From the NCBI RefSeq assembly GCF_026230105.1, contig NC_079484.1:5471805-5535804 (forward strand): 64,000 nucleotides of DNA. The letters are read 5' to 3'. Position 1 is the stretch's first letter, and each line of letters begins with the position of its first letter. Positions 34,700-46,150 of the stretch are shown piece by piece. The DNA comes from Diorhabda sublineata (taxonomy: Eukaryota > Arthropoda > Insecta > Coleoptera > Chrysomelidae). The notes under the pieces are model-generated. The model saw only the letters and a program-made list of their open reading frames with translations. It made no database searches and was not told the DNA's origin. Made by a program: the position numbers and the translations under genes.

Positions 34700-35300
34700 C
34701 AGTTACTTATAGGTCTTCCATATAACATAAACATCATAAAATGCGTCTTTTAAATCTGACCCGAATGGATACGGTGTTCGGAGGTTCTGGTTGATGGGGT
34801 TGCAATAAACTTGACTTGTAAAAATGCACTATGCTTAGCTTTTAATATTTTCACTCCTGCTAATTCCAATGGTTTGGTCAAAAAAAAAATCGCCCACGGT
34901 GCCAATTCTGCTGAGAACGGCGGGTGTTCAAGCACTTATTGACCAAATAGTGCTTCACAGATAGCGCTTTATTGCCAGGTGCGTTGTCCTGGTGCATAAT
35001 CGGGCCTTTTTTAAGAACTCGTTCTCGCCGTGTTACCAAAACTGACAAATAGTAAGTCTGATTAACAGTCTGACCCTCTAGAACCCATTCAGTCAAAACG
35101 ATACCGTTGAGGTCGAAAACAAAAAAACGATCAACATTGCCTTGAATTTTGATTTGCTCTTTCGACGTTTACACCACTCAAAAACACGCGCACAAGATAG
35201 AGAATTATCCTCATAGGTCTCTTGCAACAATTTATAACACTCAATCGAAGTTTTTTTCAATTTAACGAGGGATTAAGATTGATACGTTGCTCCTGTTTTT
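34700..35300 (-). pseudogene. Decayed mariner transposase
   Basis: On the minus strand: CYKLLQETYEDNSLSCARVF then EWCKRRK (the 'LxxxYGDxxLSRxxVFEWHKRF' helix-turn-helix block, 35170-35270), then a deletion. FVFDLNGIVLTEWVLEGQTV and NQTYYLSVL follow (34990-35120), then RERVLKKGP and HQDNAPGNKALSVKH with the second catalytic aspartate retained (34950-35030). In a shifted frame comes LEHPPFSAELAPWAIFFL (34880-34935). In that last block the usual SPDLAPCDFFLF has lost its catalytic aspartate, which is now isoleucine-alanine. The first catalytic region is removed by the deletion. It is longer and better preserved than the other mariners here and belongs to a lineage with the GQTVNQxYYL motif. Termini were not located. 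Confidence 0.88.
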
Positions 35301-35309
35301 GATTGGTGA

Positions 35310-35925
35310 TTGGTTCCATTTCTGAATATTGTGCTTTGTATTTTATTCTAAAATATATTCCAGAGAAGTAGGATTGTGGATTGAAAAAATTCATAGTAAT
35401 TACGTTCTTAGTTATGTTCTTAGTTTATATTTAGACCCCACTTGCTATACTCTGTTAAAAGCTTATGCTATATCTTAAATATGTTGAAGCTGATTAGTAG
35501 AAGCCGCTCTTCTCTTAAGATAAGTTGCATTTAGAATTAGAACTTGAATGTCAACATCTGAATTACTACTAGTTACTACTCAACGTAGGTCAAAGATTCT
35601 TAACCAGGACGTCAAGCAAACCAAACTAATGGTATGATACAAACGCGGGTTAATAATTCCGTTTTGTTTAAAATGCCTGCCCTTTAACTGAAAGGGCAAC
35701 GCACTCCCTATCAACAGAAATTTATGATTTGAATTCTCTCAAAATTTGATCAAGCTGCGTCATTTTGTTTGTGTTTGATAGCTTTTGGTACCTCGAGATT
35801 TGATGGTAAATGAGAAAAAGTGAATTCCTTGTGCTTATCAAGTATTATTTTTTAAAGAAAAAACCATGACTTAAACCAAGATACCGAAATCATTAAAAAT
35901 ATTTACTATATGGATGTGGCCGATT
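35310..35925. other. AT-rich DNA, no gene recognised
   Basis: No motif was recognised. The small palindromic word CCCTTTAACTGAAAGGG at 35681-35697 is the only structure noticed. Confidence 0.38.
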
Positions 35926-35927
35926 AG

Positions 35928-36059
35928 GAGGTGAAAGTACGAGAGGATATGAAGTCACAATCATATCACAGAGATCATGATCTCTATTTTGAACGATCAC
36001 ACGGCTATGAGGAAGCTTTTAGGAAGGTGGGTACCAGTTTCGTCATTGATCCACCGTAA
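35928..36059 (+). CDS. Possible coding tail upstream of the duplicated 743-bp sequence
   Basis: A 43-codon frame starts just after a TAG and ends at TAA 36057-36059. It includes DMKSQSYHRDHDLYFERSHG then YEEAFRKVGTSFVIDPP. I recognise no domain. It is listed because it runs into the duplicated sequence A, whose downstream part has an AATAAA signal and behaves like a 3' untranslated region. If A is the genomic source of the retrocopy at 39557-40300, this frame could be the end of the encoded protein. No convincing splice acceptor was seen; the sequence before it lacks a pyrimidine tract. It could equally be chance. Confidence 0.2.
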   Translation, partial: EVKVREDMKSQSYHRDHDLYFERSHGYEEAFRKVGTSFVIDPP

Positions 36060-36746
36060 TTCTAATGAATGCGCCGTGCAGTAACGGTGATCCACAACAA
36101 CAAACTTCACACTCGTCAAAAGAGTGGGTGCAATAAAGTGCAATAAGTGAGCTTTTTAGTTATAAATGTCATGTCGACTGTTTTGAGGGATGCACGAAGT
36201 ATAAACCACATTCGTTACCTTAAAAACTATGATTGATTCAAAAAGACCGAGTTGGGCAATGCAGGATTCTATGTTGAGATTTTTTAATTATAATAATTTT
36301 GATAATACAAGTTGAAATAATATCGTAGGTGTTCCTAGATTGGGAATATCATTGGTCTAACATTTTTCAAATTATAGCGACAAATCTCAACCTAAAATCG
36401 GTTTTGATTATATGTATTAATTTAACTACAGCTTTCCTTGGAAGCTGCTCAAAAATTTTGCAGTTATTAATACAAAATGGAGCCTTATTTGGGTCGATAG
36501 CTCCTTTTATCTTTATTATCTCTTCTTCTCGAAATGATTCTTCCCCGTATCATTAATTTTCAATTGGTTTATATGAATTTTTACACAAATTCATGAAATA
36601 TTAGAACAAATGTGATTTAAGTAGAAAACAGAAACTTTTTGGGGAGAATGAGGTGTGTTTTTAAGAAATAGTTAGCTGCACATTAATATTATAATAATTA
36701 ATTTCAAAGCATATGCCGAACTAATAAAATTCGAGCACCTTAAAAA
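36004..36746 (+). repeat. 743-bp sequence, copy A (partner 39557-40300)
   Basis: It starts GCTATGAGGAAGC and ends CGAGCACCTTAAAAA. Reading it against 39557-40300 I counted about 15 differences over roughly 740 bp, so the copies are about 98 percent identical. An AATAAA at 36723-36728 sits about 13 nt before the A-run, the spacing of a polyadenylation signal. I see no target-site duplication around this copy, and homology with B appears to stop at 36003 or 36004. It may be the source locus, or an older retrocopy. The 75-codon frame inside it (36329-36556) has no recognisable domain. Confidence 0.85.
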
Positions 36747-36749
36747 TCA

Positions 36750-37210
36750 AGGTACTGCTTTCAACGATGATGTAATACTCATTTTATCCAAAAATATCTG
36801 TGTGACCACTCATTTCATTTGTAGTTCCTTTATTGAAAATTAAAAATCAAGATAAAACAAATGATATTAATATAGAAACTGGTTATAAGATCGAGTTTGA
36901 TATATATGTATGTATACCCACGATAAACAACTCGCTAGATTGGAATTTGACTTCTCAGTCTTTATCAACGCAGGTGATAGAAAATTATAGCTGAAATATA
37001 GTTTCTTCATAACAATTTTTTGAATAACTATGTATCATATGATACATTAAACAAGTCATAACGACAAAATCATACCGCGAGGTATTTGAAACAGCGAAAT
37101 TATTCATGTCACATTGTTTTTATATTGAAATTATTACCATGAAATGTAAGTGGGAATGTTTCGATTTGTAGCAGTTAAAACTAGACTATTTCAGTTTTTT
37201 ATTCATTAAC
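36750..37210. other. AT-rich DNA, no gene recognised
   Basis: No motif was recognised between duplicated copy A and the telomere-like run. Confidence 0.38.
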
Positions 37211-37213
37211 CAG

Positions 37214-37241
37214 TTAGGTTAGGTTAGTTAGGTTAGGTTAG
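37214..37241 (+). repeat. Interstitial TTAGG telomere-like repeat
   Basis: It reads as TTAGG repeats with two TTAG slips over 28 bp. TTAGG is the common arthropod telomere unit. A second short run in the opposite orientation is at 48298-48330. Confidence 0.75.
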
Positions 37242-37289
37242 TAAGATAATATTGGTTAGGTCAAGTAGTTAGATAGAATAGAAAATAAT

Positions 37290-37930
37290 TTAGATGCCAT
37301 TACTTTGAGAAATAATTATTTACAAGAATTATTAGGGATTATTGGTATCGAAGAAATTCAATTTTTTCATAAGAGATACCAAAAGGAATATATGAAAAGG
37401 TACGAAGAAAAGTTAATAGAAGAGAAAAGATCGATGAAGTTTAGAATGGAGATGGGAGTGAGACACCGAGATAATTTTTGTCCTCTTTCATTTATATTCA
37501 TCATAAAAACAATAAAAGAGAAGAACTATCAAACCGTTGACAATAAGTGGCTACAAAAATCTAGAATACATTGAAGAAAATGTAAAAAAAAGTATACATA
37601 TGGATGAGGATCATAAAGACCTAAGAATGGAAGTAAACATCAAGTAAAGCAAAAGGATTGTAGTAAATAAAATAAAATGGGAAGGATTTAATAATGGAAA
37701 GATAGATTTAGAAACCTGGGAGTCCTTTTCATAGAAGGAGGAAAAATAGATATAGAAATAGCGAACGAATTAAAAGAAATCAATTAGATATAATATGCTG
37801 TAATAAAGATAATTTTTGAGGAAAATGAAATAGCAGGGAAAATGTGGATGGATAGAATAAGAGATGAGGTGATTATAGAAAAGTTCAAACAGATACCAAA
37901 AGGAAACAAGATAGAATGTCACTTTCGTAG
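37290..37930 (+). pseudogene. LINE reverse transcriptase relic
   Basis: Frames read KRSMKFRMEMGVRHRDNFCP followed by LSFIFIIKTI (37425-37520), an altered 'xxFxxxxGVRQGDxLSPxLFxxxLxxI' motif of LINE reverse transcriptases. Then comes LGVLFIEGGKIDIEIANELK (37710-37775, the thumb block 'YLGxxxTxDGKIDxEIxxRI'), followed by NEIAGKMWMDRIRDEVI and EKFKQI (37820-37900). The order is right for a LINE. The YxDD box is lost and several frameshifts and stops are present. The neighbouring 18-kb LINE has a different sequence at the same blocks, so this is another family or a far more diverged copy. Confidence 0.72.
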
Positions 37931-37939
37931 TCGATCTCT

Positions 37940-39430
37940 GCTTCGTGTACAAATTGACGATTTATCCCTTAATACGTTTACCAGTCTATCGTCTGACTGT
38001 CTTGTCTTGTCAAAATAGTAAAAAGTTTAAACTGATGCGGAAACATAAAGAGAAGAACGCTATAAAGCTATAGAGACAGAATGGTATAAAAAAATCAACT
38101 CGATCCTTGAGATACGTGAAACAAACTTCACCCTATCTCAGAAGACTTTTTTTGTAGTTATCAAATCAAACAAAAAAACTTAAGTTGTAGAAGGTAATAA
38201 TTATGTTACATACGACAAACAACTCAAAATTAAGAAAATAGATTTATTCATCAATATATCATATAAAAAAAAAGCCTTAATGTCTCAATAAAAAGTAAAA
38301 ATAGATTAAAATTCGTGGTAAGAATATATAAATGATTGCTTATTTTCAAGATACCACTATGTCGAGATAATGACTGTGAAAGTGCCTTTTATAAGTTTAA
38401 ATCACAACCAATTACTGAAAATATACATTTAATTGAAGAATTAACCATTAATTTATACTCAATGCTACTAAAACGTGTTTTTATTGCATCTAAATGTGAA
38501 TAAGTAGCAAACTACAGGGTATAAATATCAGTTTAACATTATTACCGTGATGTTTTCATCTAGATCACACAACAACAGCTAAATCACTTTCTCTGTTCAA
38601 TGTTATGTAGAACTATATGCAAAATCGTATACGGTGCAGCTGCATTAACATACGATTTAAGAATCATTTATAGAAACTGAAATAAGTTTTTCATAGTTCA
38701 TGTTGATGGGTTACATTTCATTGGGAAATAATTATAAGCTTTCTTATTTCGAATAAAAAAAGTTTTTTTTTGGGAATGTATACTTTATTTAAAATGCATG
38801 TGCAAATAGATTTATGTACATATTAGTTATCTTTTACCAATGTCTTCATTATGACTGTTTTTGTGCAATATATATCAAAATTTCTATCAACAATCTGTTA
38901 CTTCTTTATTAAAATCCTTCTTAAAAAAAATATTTGTTGTTTTCACTTAATGACCCTGTCGAAAATATACGTCCCCAATGCATCGTATTTTCTCTTGGAC
39001 CTTGACTTAGAGATATTTATTGATTTTGAACTTTCACTGTCAGGTATTTGTTTTGCAATTACAACATTATTCATTAACAAGTTATTGGGATCGTGTAAAT
39101 AATTTGTTAACAACTTTTTATATTTCTACAGCGGCAGCTGCATGTGTTTGATGTCATATAAATCAACTGAATAGCTTCTTGGATTGTTACTTCTTGCGCC
39201 ACTTCAAATACTAAATATTGAACTAGTTTACACGGTTTTTATACCCGAGTTTTAATTATTGTTTATTTGAGTATAGTTAGCTAGTAAGAATAATAGAAAA
39301 GTTCTATCACGTCTGGTTTCAAAAATACCTCATTACTTATAAAACTTATTTAATAAGAAAATAATTGAAAATGATTAATATTGCTCTTCATTTGGAATTT
39401 TTTTCCAGTTTTTCTTATACATCAACAATA
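37940..39430. other. AT-rich DNA, no gene recognised
   Basis: The 83-codon frame at 38851-39102 is hydrophobic and AT-driven. Its opposite strand reads SKSRSKRKYDALGTYIFDRV, which looks more protein-like but matches no domain I know. Confidence 0.35.
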
Positions 39431-39539
39431 ATCTCCTAACATATTTTCATATCAAAATCCCCTTCTTCAAAAATATTAAAATCTTTATTAAAATTCATCT
39501 CCTGTTCATTACTCATAGTTTTTAAGTTTTCAAAAAAAA

Positions 39540-39556
39540 AATTCAAATGAATGCAG
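39540..39556. repeat. Target-site duplication, left copy
   Basis: AATTCAAATGAATGCAG (17 bp) is repeated exactly at 40301-40317, bracketing retrocopy B. The duplication may be longer if the A-runs on each side are counted. Confidence 0.9.
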
Positions 39557-40300
39557 GCTATGAGGAAGTTTTTCGGAAGGTGGGTACCACTTTCGTCATT
39601 GATCCACCGTAATTCTAATGAATGCGCCGTGCAGTAACGGTGATCCACAACAACAAACTTCACACTCGTCAAAAGAGTGGGTGCAATAAGGTGCAATAAG
39701 TGAGCTTTTTAGTTATAAATGTCATGTTTTGACTGTTTGAGGGATGCACGAAGTATAACCACATTCGTTACCTTAAAAACTATGATTGATTCAAAAAGAC
39801 CGAGTTGGGCAATGCAGGAATCTATGTTAAGATTTTTTAATTATAATAATTTTGATAATACACGTTGAAATAATATCGTAGGTGTTCCTAGATTGGGAAT
39901 ATCATTGGTCTAACATTTTTCAAATTATAGCGACAAATCTCAACCTAAAATCGGTTTTGATTATATGTATTAATTTAACTATAGCTTTCCTTGGAAGCTG
40001 CTCAAAAATTTTGCAGTTATTAATACAAAATGGAGCCTTATTTGGGTCGATAGCTCCTTTTATCTTTATTATCTCTTCTTCTCGAAATTATTCTTCCCCG
40101 TATCATTAATTTTCAATTGGTTTATATGAATTTTTACACAAATTCATGAAATATTAGAACAAATGTGATTTAAGTAGAAAACAGAAACTTTTTGGGGAGA
40201 ATGAGGTGTGTTTTTAAGAAATAGTTAGTTGCACATTAATATTATAATAATTAATTTCAAAGCATGTGCCGAACTAATAAAATTCGAGCACCTTAAAAAA
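39557..40300 (+). mobile_element. Processed retrocopy (copy B of the 743-bp sequence)
   Basis: About 98 percent identical to 36004-36746, lying 3.55 kb downstream in the same orientation. It has all marks of target-primed reverse transcription. An exact 17-bp duplication flanks it (39540-39556, 40301-40317). The right end is an A-run. An AATAAA at 40276-40281 lies about 14 nt before the A-run, and no promoter or inverted termini are seen. It therefore derives from a polyadenylated RNA copied by a LINE machinery. The body has no known coding domain; the plus-strand 75-codon frame (39882-40109) is open in both copies only because they are near-identical. The RNA could be the 3' end of a longer TE or of a host transcript. 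Confidence 0.85.
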
Positions 40301-40379
40301 AATTCAAATGAATGCAGGTGCCCTCTTTAGACCAACAAAACTATTTACTTCGCAACAGCTTCTAATCCGTTCCAGATTC

Positions 40380-40830
40380 GTCCATCTTTGGAATATTACT
40401 CGTAAATTTGGGACTCATCTTCTAAGTATAACCTGGGGATGCTCGATTCAATGTAGAAGATAACAACTCGACTTATAGGTGATCCAGAGTAAACAAGAAA
40501 CTTAGCTTAGAGCATAGAAGAAAGGTGGCTAAACTGACTCTGTTTTAACGATAATAAACCCGGCAAAGGCTCCGAGCTGTTCAGCATAAACCCACCTAGC
40601 GCAGTTTTTGCAAGACCTACTCGACAGACAGACGCCCAGAACGTCAATTTATCGGGACTAATTTCTTTGGAATAGTGCAAGCCTGTGGAATCAGCTTGCA
40701 AGGTACGTCTTTTCCGAATATTACAACTTACAGAAGTTCAATATTCACAGGTATCTCTTCACGGCAGTTAACACTCGATTTACTCGGTTTACTGTTTTGT
40801 GCTGACTAGTTTATGCAATGGGTGGAATGA
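40380..40830 (+). pseudogene. Jockey-like LINE C-terminal relic
   Basis: Blocks in order: LDSxxxxQLDLxVIQSKQET-like codons near 40440-40500, representing the degraded 'LLDRIQKRAIRLIGDPxLTxxLDSL' motif, then LEHRRKVAKLTLF near 40510-40550 ('LxHRRxVAxLxLFYRY'). FCKTYSTDRRPERQFIGTNF follows near 40605-40665 ('xxRxTRxxxxxHxxxVxxxxxRTxxFxxSFFPRTxxLWNSLP'), then ISLQGTSFP and FNI-like codons near 40690-40745. This is the segment after the reverse transcriptase in jockey-type LINEs. Stops replace several tyrosine and glutamine codons. It is the same family as 27285-27425 but with a longer 3' part. Confidence 0.82.
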
Positions 40831-41099
40831 CTAACATTTCATGACCATTTAGGGCGGATTATACTTATCCCAAATAGGCCCTATTGTCCTACAGAAGAAG
40901 AAAACAATAGACTTTAACATCGCTGCGTACTTCCCATTGATATTCTTCATACTTTACACAATCTTTACAATTTATTGCTTATCCTATTGGTATAGGTGGT
41001 TTCTTATTCTTGTATTGGAACAAAGCTTTCAAATTATATTTCGAAAAATGAATGATTAAACGCCATTCTGCTTTAATATAGTTTTAATTGTTTGCTTCA

Positions 41100-41400
41100 A
41101 AGAATCGAGTGATATCACCATCACCCTTCCTCTTTTGTATTAGGTGGAAACAAACTCCACTATTTCAAGAGACATCCAAGAAATTCTGCTTTAAAACTTG
41201 ATAATTTTAAATCTATAATAAGATCATTTAATTCAGGTGGATTCATTGAAGGTGAAGTATTTTCTTGGAGAGATAATTTTTCACTCAGTACAGCGTTCAC
41301 AGAAAATATTTGGTAATGAATTTGTATCTTGATAATATAAACTGTCCACAATAATATAACAAAACTTACTTCTTGACATTTTGACATAGTTGATTATTTG
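41100..41400 (-). pseudogene. Decayed coding relic of unknown repetitive family
   Basis: The minus strand reads PPELNDLIIDLKLSSFKAEF then LGCLLK, stop, WSLFPPNTK. The pattern 'ELNDLIRDLxLSKxxAELLGSRLKEWNLL' recurs, as I recall, in many unannotated arthropod repeat-associated proteins, but I cannot name the family with certainty. A TAG follows LLK and the frame degrades afterwards. The 75 codons 41160-41387 are open. It is not obviously a transposase or reverse transcriptase. Confidence 0.35.
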
Positions 41401-41409
41401 ATAAAAAAA

Positions 41410-42080
41410 ATGTATTAAAGTTAACAGATTTAAAAACATTTATTTTGTATAAAAAGTGTCCAATTTTATAAACTAGTTTTTTCAATTATATAATTTGACA
41501 AATTCGTCTAATTTACATTCGTTTTTTTGCTTTCAAGTGTTATATATTTATATTGCACTTTCAATTTTATTACTATTTAACAAATGCGGGTAGGCATTAT
41601 AGTAACATAATACCGTTTAAAATAAATCTCGATATAAATTTGTTGTTTATTTTCTACTATCAGTGCTGAAAGACACGCCATGGGAGTGTTGAATATCGGT
41701 AGCCAGATGTTTTCGACGTAGAAGTATGTTTTGAACTTTTTTTAAGAAACACATTACAGCACTTGGAAATAGCGATAGGAAATTCTTGATGCGATTGAAG
41801 TAAAGAGCCAAGTAGTTGCTACTTGATTTCAACAAGCTTTTCCACTATAAATAATCTAGTAATTTGAAAAATTACTGCATAGGAATTTCAAATATACACA
41901 ATATCAAAATAAATAACCTATTAGCTCGTGTAAGCGATTTTCTCGCGCAGTTCTTCATATCAAAATGACTTTTGAACAAAGAATTATTTAGTTTGTTGAC
42001 ATTAGTTAGACAAGTTTTTTTATGTCAGTTGCCGTAAAATGTCTTATAAATTGGAAATAAGAAAAGGCAATTATAAGTTC
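41410..42080. other. AT-rich DNA, no gene recognised
   Basis: The 62-codon minus-strand frame at 41647-41835 shows no domain. No repeat was noticed. Confidence 0.38.
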
Positions 42081-42089
42081 ACGCAGAAG

Positions 42090-42360
42090 CATTTACAGTG
42101 CTGTATCCGAATGTGAAGGAGAAATACCATCCCTGAACCTTCCAAAAAGTGAAAACCCAAGAATGTTTTCCCAAAAAAGAGCAGAAAGACTGGTAAGAAA
42201 AGCAGAAGAAGGGGTTTCAGTAAGAGAATTAGCGGGTGAATACCATACTTCAAAGATTACAAACGTACCAAAGAAAAACTGTCGTATTTATATCCAAAAA
42301 CAATTAGCACGGATACCTAGAAGCTGTCAACTAATGCGGAAAATAAATACAGAAGGATAA
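42090..42360 (+). pseudogene. Transposase DNA-binding (helix-turn-helix) relic, Tc1/mariner type
   Basis: It reads FSQKRAERLVRKAEEGVSVR, ELAGEYHTSKITNV, then PKKNCRIYIQKQLARIPRSC and RKINTEG (42163-42360). The first block is a helix-turn-helix of the form '...LVxxAxxGxSVRxLAxxYxVSxxxVxxxL', and the tail with paired basic residues and RSCQLMRK matches the linker 'RKRxxPxRTxxQxxxxKxRCRKLYRK' of a Tc1/mariner-superfamily lineage in insects. Upstream, RSIYSAVSECEGEIPSLNLP (42090-42150) is in frame with it. The catalytic half is missing. The superfamily call is by pattern; the precise lineage is uncertain. Confidence 0.5.
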
Positions 42361-42369
42361 AATATGAAA

Positions 42370-45300
42370 AAAAGCAAAGTTCTATTGTGGTGTGAGAATT
42401 CGACAAGAGGGATGTTCAGACCTGATGTGGGTTGAGTAAGGTGGAAGGTATATCAACAACTGCCTCACTAAATTAGTTGGTGCATCTAGTTGAGGATTTT
42501 TGAACACTTACATCTTGCATAAAGTATGATGGAAGGTGAGAAACTCAAAATGAAGACAATTACAGCATAGAATTTTGGGAAAAATATTTGAACTAGACTT
42601 TCAGGTCGACGAAGAGATGTTCGTAGAAAATTACGCTCAGTTGAGGAGAACGGGCCCCTCCATTTAGTTTTTGAACTATTAGCATTGTTAGTTACTACTA
42701 GTTTCATTAATCATGCTCATTATAGGAATATATGTTTAAATATTTTGTGTCAAAGCTATTGGGACACGAATTATCGATATTGGTGTCTTAAGTATGCTTA
42801 GTATCACTTTTCAACCTACTTACGGATAGAAATTGTAGGATATCTTGTAATAGAAACCTAGTATCTTAGTAGTGGCTTGTAAAAAAAGAATTTTAGATGT
42901 TTTGCAATTTCATCATTGTCCAAAGAAAGTTACGTTGGAGAAATTTTATCGTCTTAATCAAATACCACTGATTCTATTGCTAGGAAATGAATCTCCAAGC
43001 ACTACTTTAAATCTTTATCGAGGTCTTTACTATATTTTCTACTTTTATCGTCACAATTTCTCAATTTTCAAAGATGTTCTGAGCGACTTGAGCGATTTGA
43101 AGTCTCCATTCGCTTAATCACATTAAGAGATTGTTCACAAAAGGTATGCTTGGGGATTTACATGTGATTTGGCCGAAAATATCGTTTTCATCATATCGTG
43201 TTCTTCTATTTTTTTTTTCTTAAACTTAAATACTCTTAAGATCACTAATTATTATTTCCATTCAATAAATTAAAGCACTTTTTTTGGTTACAACCACAAA
43301 TCTTGAGTAAATTTTCTTGTTTAGCTTTCCTCCCTACTTAAAACTTTCCGAGCAATTCTAATTCTATTTCTATTTCGTATGAATTTTCGCAATTGCACAA
43401 AATCACCCATACTCTATTATAGTATATTGTTATTCAGTTTAGATAGCAGTAAAGAACTAGACAGTTCGGAAAACTATTTACTCGGAATCTACCCACCGTA
43501 TCAAACATTGCGCTAGACTGGATCTCGATCAGAAAAACCGTTTAGTACGAACTACAAATGAAAATATGAATCTTCAATTGTACATACATTCATCTGTTAA
43601 ACAGAAAAGCAAGAACTCGTAAAATAAGTAATGGAGCTAATAATTTATTATTGTAATTATTCAAATAGACAACTAAATCCATGGTCTTTCATTGGTGTCG
43701 TGTTTGCATGAATAGTTTAACCTTTGGGACTCAAAAATACAACTAGAAGAACAAACCAACAATCGTGAAACAAACAGCGAATAGCAGATTAATATTAACT
43801 TGGTTTTACGATAGTAACATAATCTGAAAATGTACATCTTTCTACTTTCTTCTACAAATCAATTTCATTTATACAAAAAAGTTTAATTCCATATTAAATA
43901 AACAATCAGCATCTTCTGGTAATTCCTAAAATATAAATAAACATTCTTTAATACTCACAATGGATATTCAGAACCATGTGTTGGAATTCAATAACAAAAC
44001 CTCATTTCCCAAGGAGCACTCCATAATAAATGAAATTTTTTCCTCCAAAGCAATCTACTAAAAATATTTTCTTATATTTAATTAAATTAGGGTTTACGTC
44101 ACGAAAAATGGGAAGCAATACAAAATTCAATACAGATTACATTATATTTTGGAAGTTTGACTAGTAATTCGAGAAAACCTACAATGGTGTGAAAGTTTTC
44201 TGTTACTCGTAGGTGGATCTGATAATTTGTTCAAATAATCCGAAATAAGGCAAAAAATGAGATTTCAAATGAAACTGGCAGCACATGGAGTCAAGTGACA
44301 TAAACATGTTTGATGAAAAGTTTTTTTTCAAACTTAAAATTTTGTTTGAATAAAGAAAGTATATAGACGCCTTTGAAATATGAATAAAATTAATTTTTCG
44401 CATTTTTATATGTAGATACGGAGACATAAAAATAGTTGTTTTCAGAAACGACAAATCTTTTGTTTGCTCAGCATCCGAATATTATTTCATGAACAAATAA
44501 AGAAAAAATTCCAATAATAAGAAGGAATTCAAGTAGTTGAAATTTTATAAAACATTCCAATCAATGTACGAGGTGTGATGTGACGAATACGACGAATTAT
44601 TTGCTTAAAAATGAAGTAAAAAGATAAAATTAGGTTCAATCTTGTATTGAATCCATGTCTAGAAGTCTTTTTCGGACTTGTAACCTCAATATTAAGACTT
44701 TTGTCCTATAAAATGACCTTGACATTCGACTTTGAATAAGTGACCTATTTAGGACGAAGTAAATCAGAAGCTTCTATCAAAAACTCTGAATTTTTGAGTC
44801 AAAATTAAAGCAAATTTTGGCAAATTTTATATATAAGTTTTTTACTATGCAATCTATTAGACATTCGCCTGTTTTTTTTTAAATCGAACTATATTCTTAT
44901 CCTAATCTCGAATTCAGCTCAGTAATTTCCACTTTTAAATCACTTATAGCATATTAATGTTTAAGCGTCGTCCGAGGTCCATATTTCACAACGGACATTG
45001 CAAGTACGATCTCACTGAGGCGGCTATTTCAGCCGACAAGCCGGAAATCGTCATTTCTTGCTTTAATACATGCTGAAACAAGTTGAAATATTTGTTTAAC
45101 AAGTAATAAATATTTCCGATCACACCTGGTATTATTAATAAACGTGTTTATGTGTTATTCATACCGCGCTTTGAATTTTAATGAATACAACTGAATTATT
45201 CGAGAAATTTTAGGAAGTGTACTGTCTCGTCTTAGTCAGAAATATCCTTGGAAAAAATACGTTTTTAACGGTTTCTTATGAAGGAGAAATTTGGATTTTC

Positions 45301-46110
45301 TTATATTCCGGGTATTGTTTTCTACAATATACAAGGGATGATGCTATGTTCAAAATATGCAACATCAAATTGAAAATTCTGGACGACCTCGAGACCAATT
45401 ATTTATTATAAAATAACCCTGTTCGGTTATCTTGAAAATAAATTGTTTCTTGCCAATTTCAAATAGTAATATGTATTTCAAATTCTGCATAATATTTTTA
45501 TAACACATGTTATATCTGAAATAAAGTTTTTAAGAGATTGAATTTAAGAAAAATTTCGGAAAATAAATGTCTTCACTTTATTTATCTTTCTGTTAGTTTG
45601 TCTGTCTGTTTAGATGGAATTTTGACAAACTTTTAATCAATCTATTAACTTGAAATTTCGCATACTTTCTCGCTTTAGATAACGTTACAGGATTTAATGA
45701 AAAAAAAAAAAATTATCACATGAAGATAACATCGCTTGAGGTAATTAATTTCACTTTTTTATATTTTGCCTTTATGTTATTTACTAGATTTCATAAATTT
45801 GATAACGATTTTTGGTAAAATAGATATTTTACATGAGCCTGTTGCCAAATAAAGTTTCAAATGTAAAAAAAAACTTTGATACTTAATGGTTGGTGAAGGC
45901 ACCTTACAATCCTATGGTTGACGTATGAAATCTCATTAAGGACGGGAATAAAAAAGTGATTTATTCTTGAAAATATTTACTCTAAAACTATTTTCGGCTT
46001 TATAGTACGGTAGAACTCAGATAAAATTCAAAGCACCTACACTTTCTCGTGGTTTAATTATGCCATCGCACATAACAACAATTTTTCAAAAATTTTCACT
46101 TTATTACGTT
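42370..46110. other. Long AT-rich stretch, no gene recognised
   Basis: Six-frame reading gave no known motif. Frames of 73-83 codons (42486-42707 minus, 42872-43117 plus, 44203-44454 minus) and the 64-codon frame 45217-45411 have no domain. A GC-richer spot at 44960-45060 translates as KYDLTEAAISADKPEIVIS but was not identified. A dispersed repeat lies at 45831-45897. Confidence 0.42.
45831..45897. repeat. Dispersed repeat, copy 2 (partner at 27942-28008)
   Basis: It shares GTTGCCAAAT, TTTCAAATGTA and TACTTAATGGTTGGTGAA with 27942-28008, in the same orientation. No coding motif lies beside either copy. Confidence 0.55.
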
Positions 46111-46150
46111 GTGATTTCACGATTTCACTACACAAAGACACACAATTAAA

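Noticed and set aside
35670..35720. Hairpin CCCTTTAACTGAAAGGG as part of a tRNA-like gene
   Set aside because: No acceptor stem, anticodon arm or T-loop could be matched around it.
36329..36556. 75-codon frame conserved in both copies of the 743-bp sequence
   Set aside because: The whole 743 bp is duplicated at about 98 percent identity, so conservation of the frame carries no coding information.
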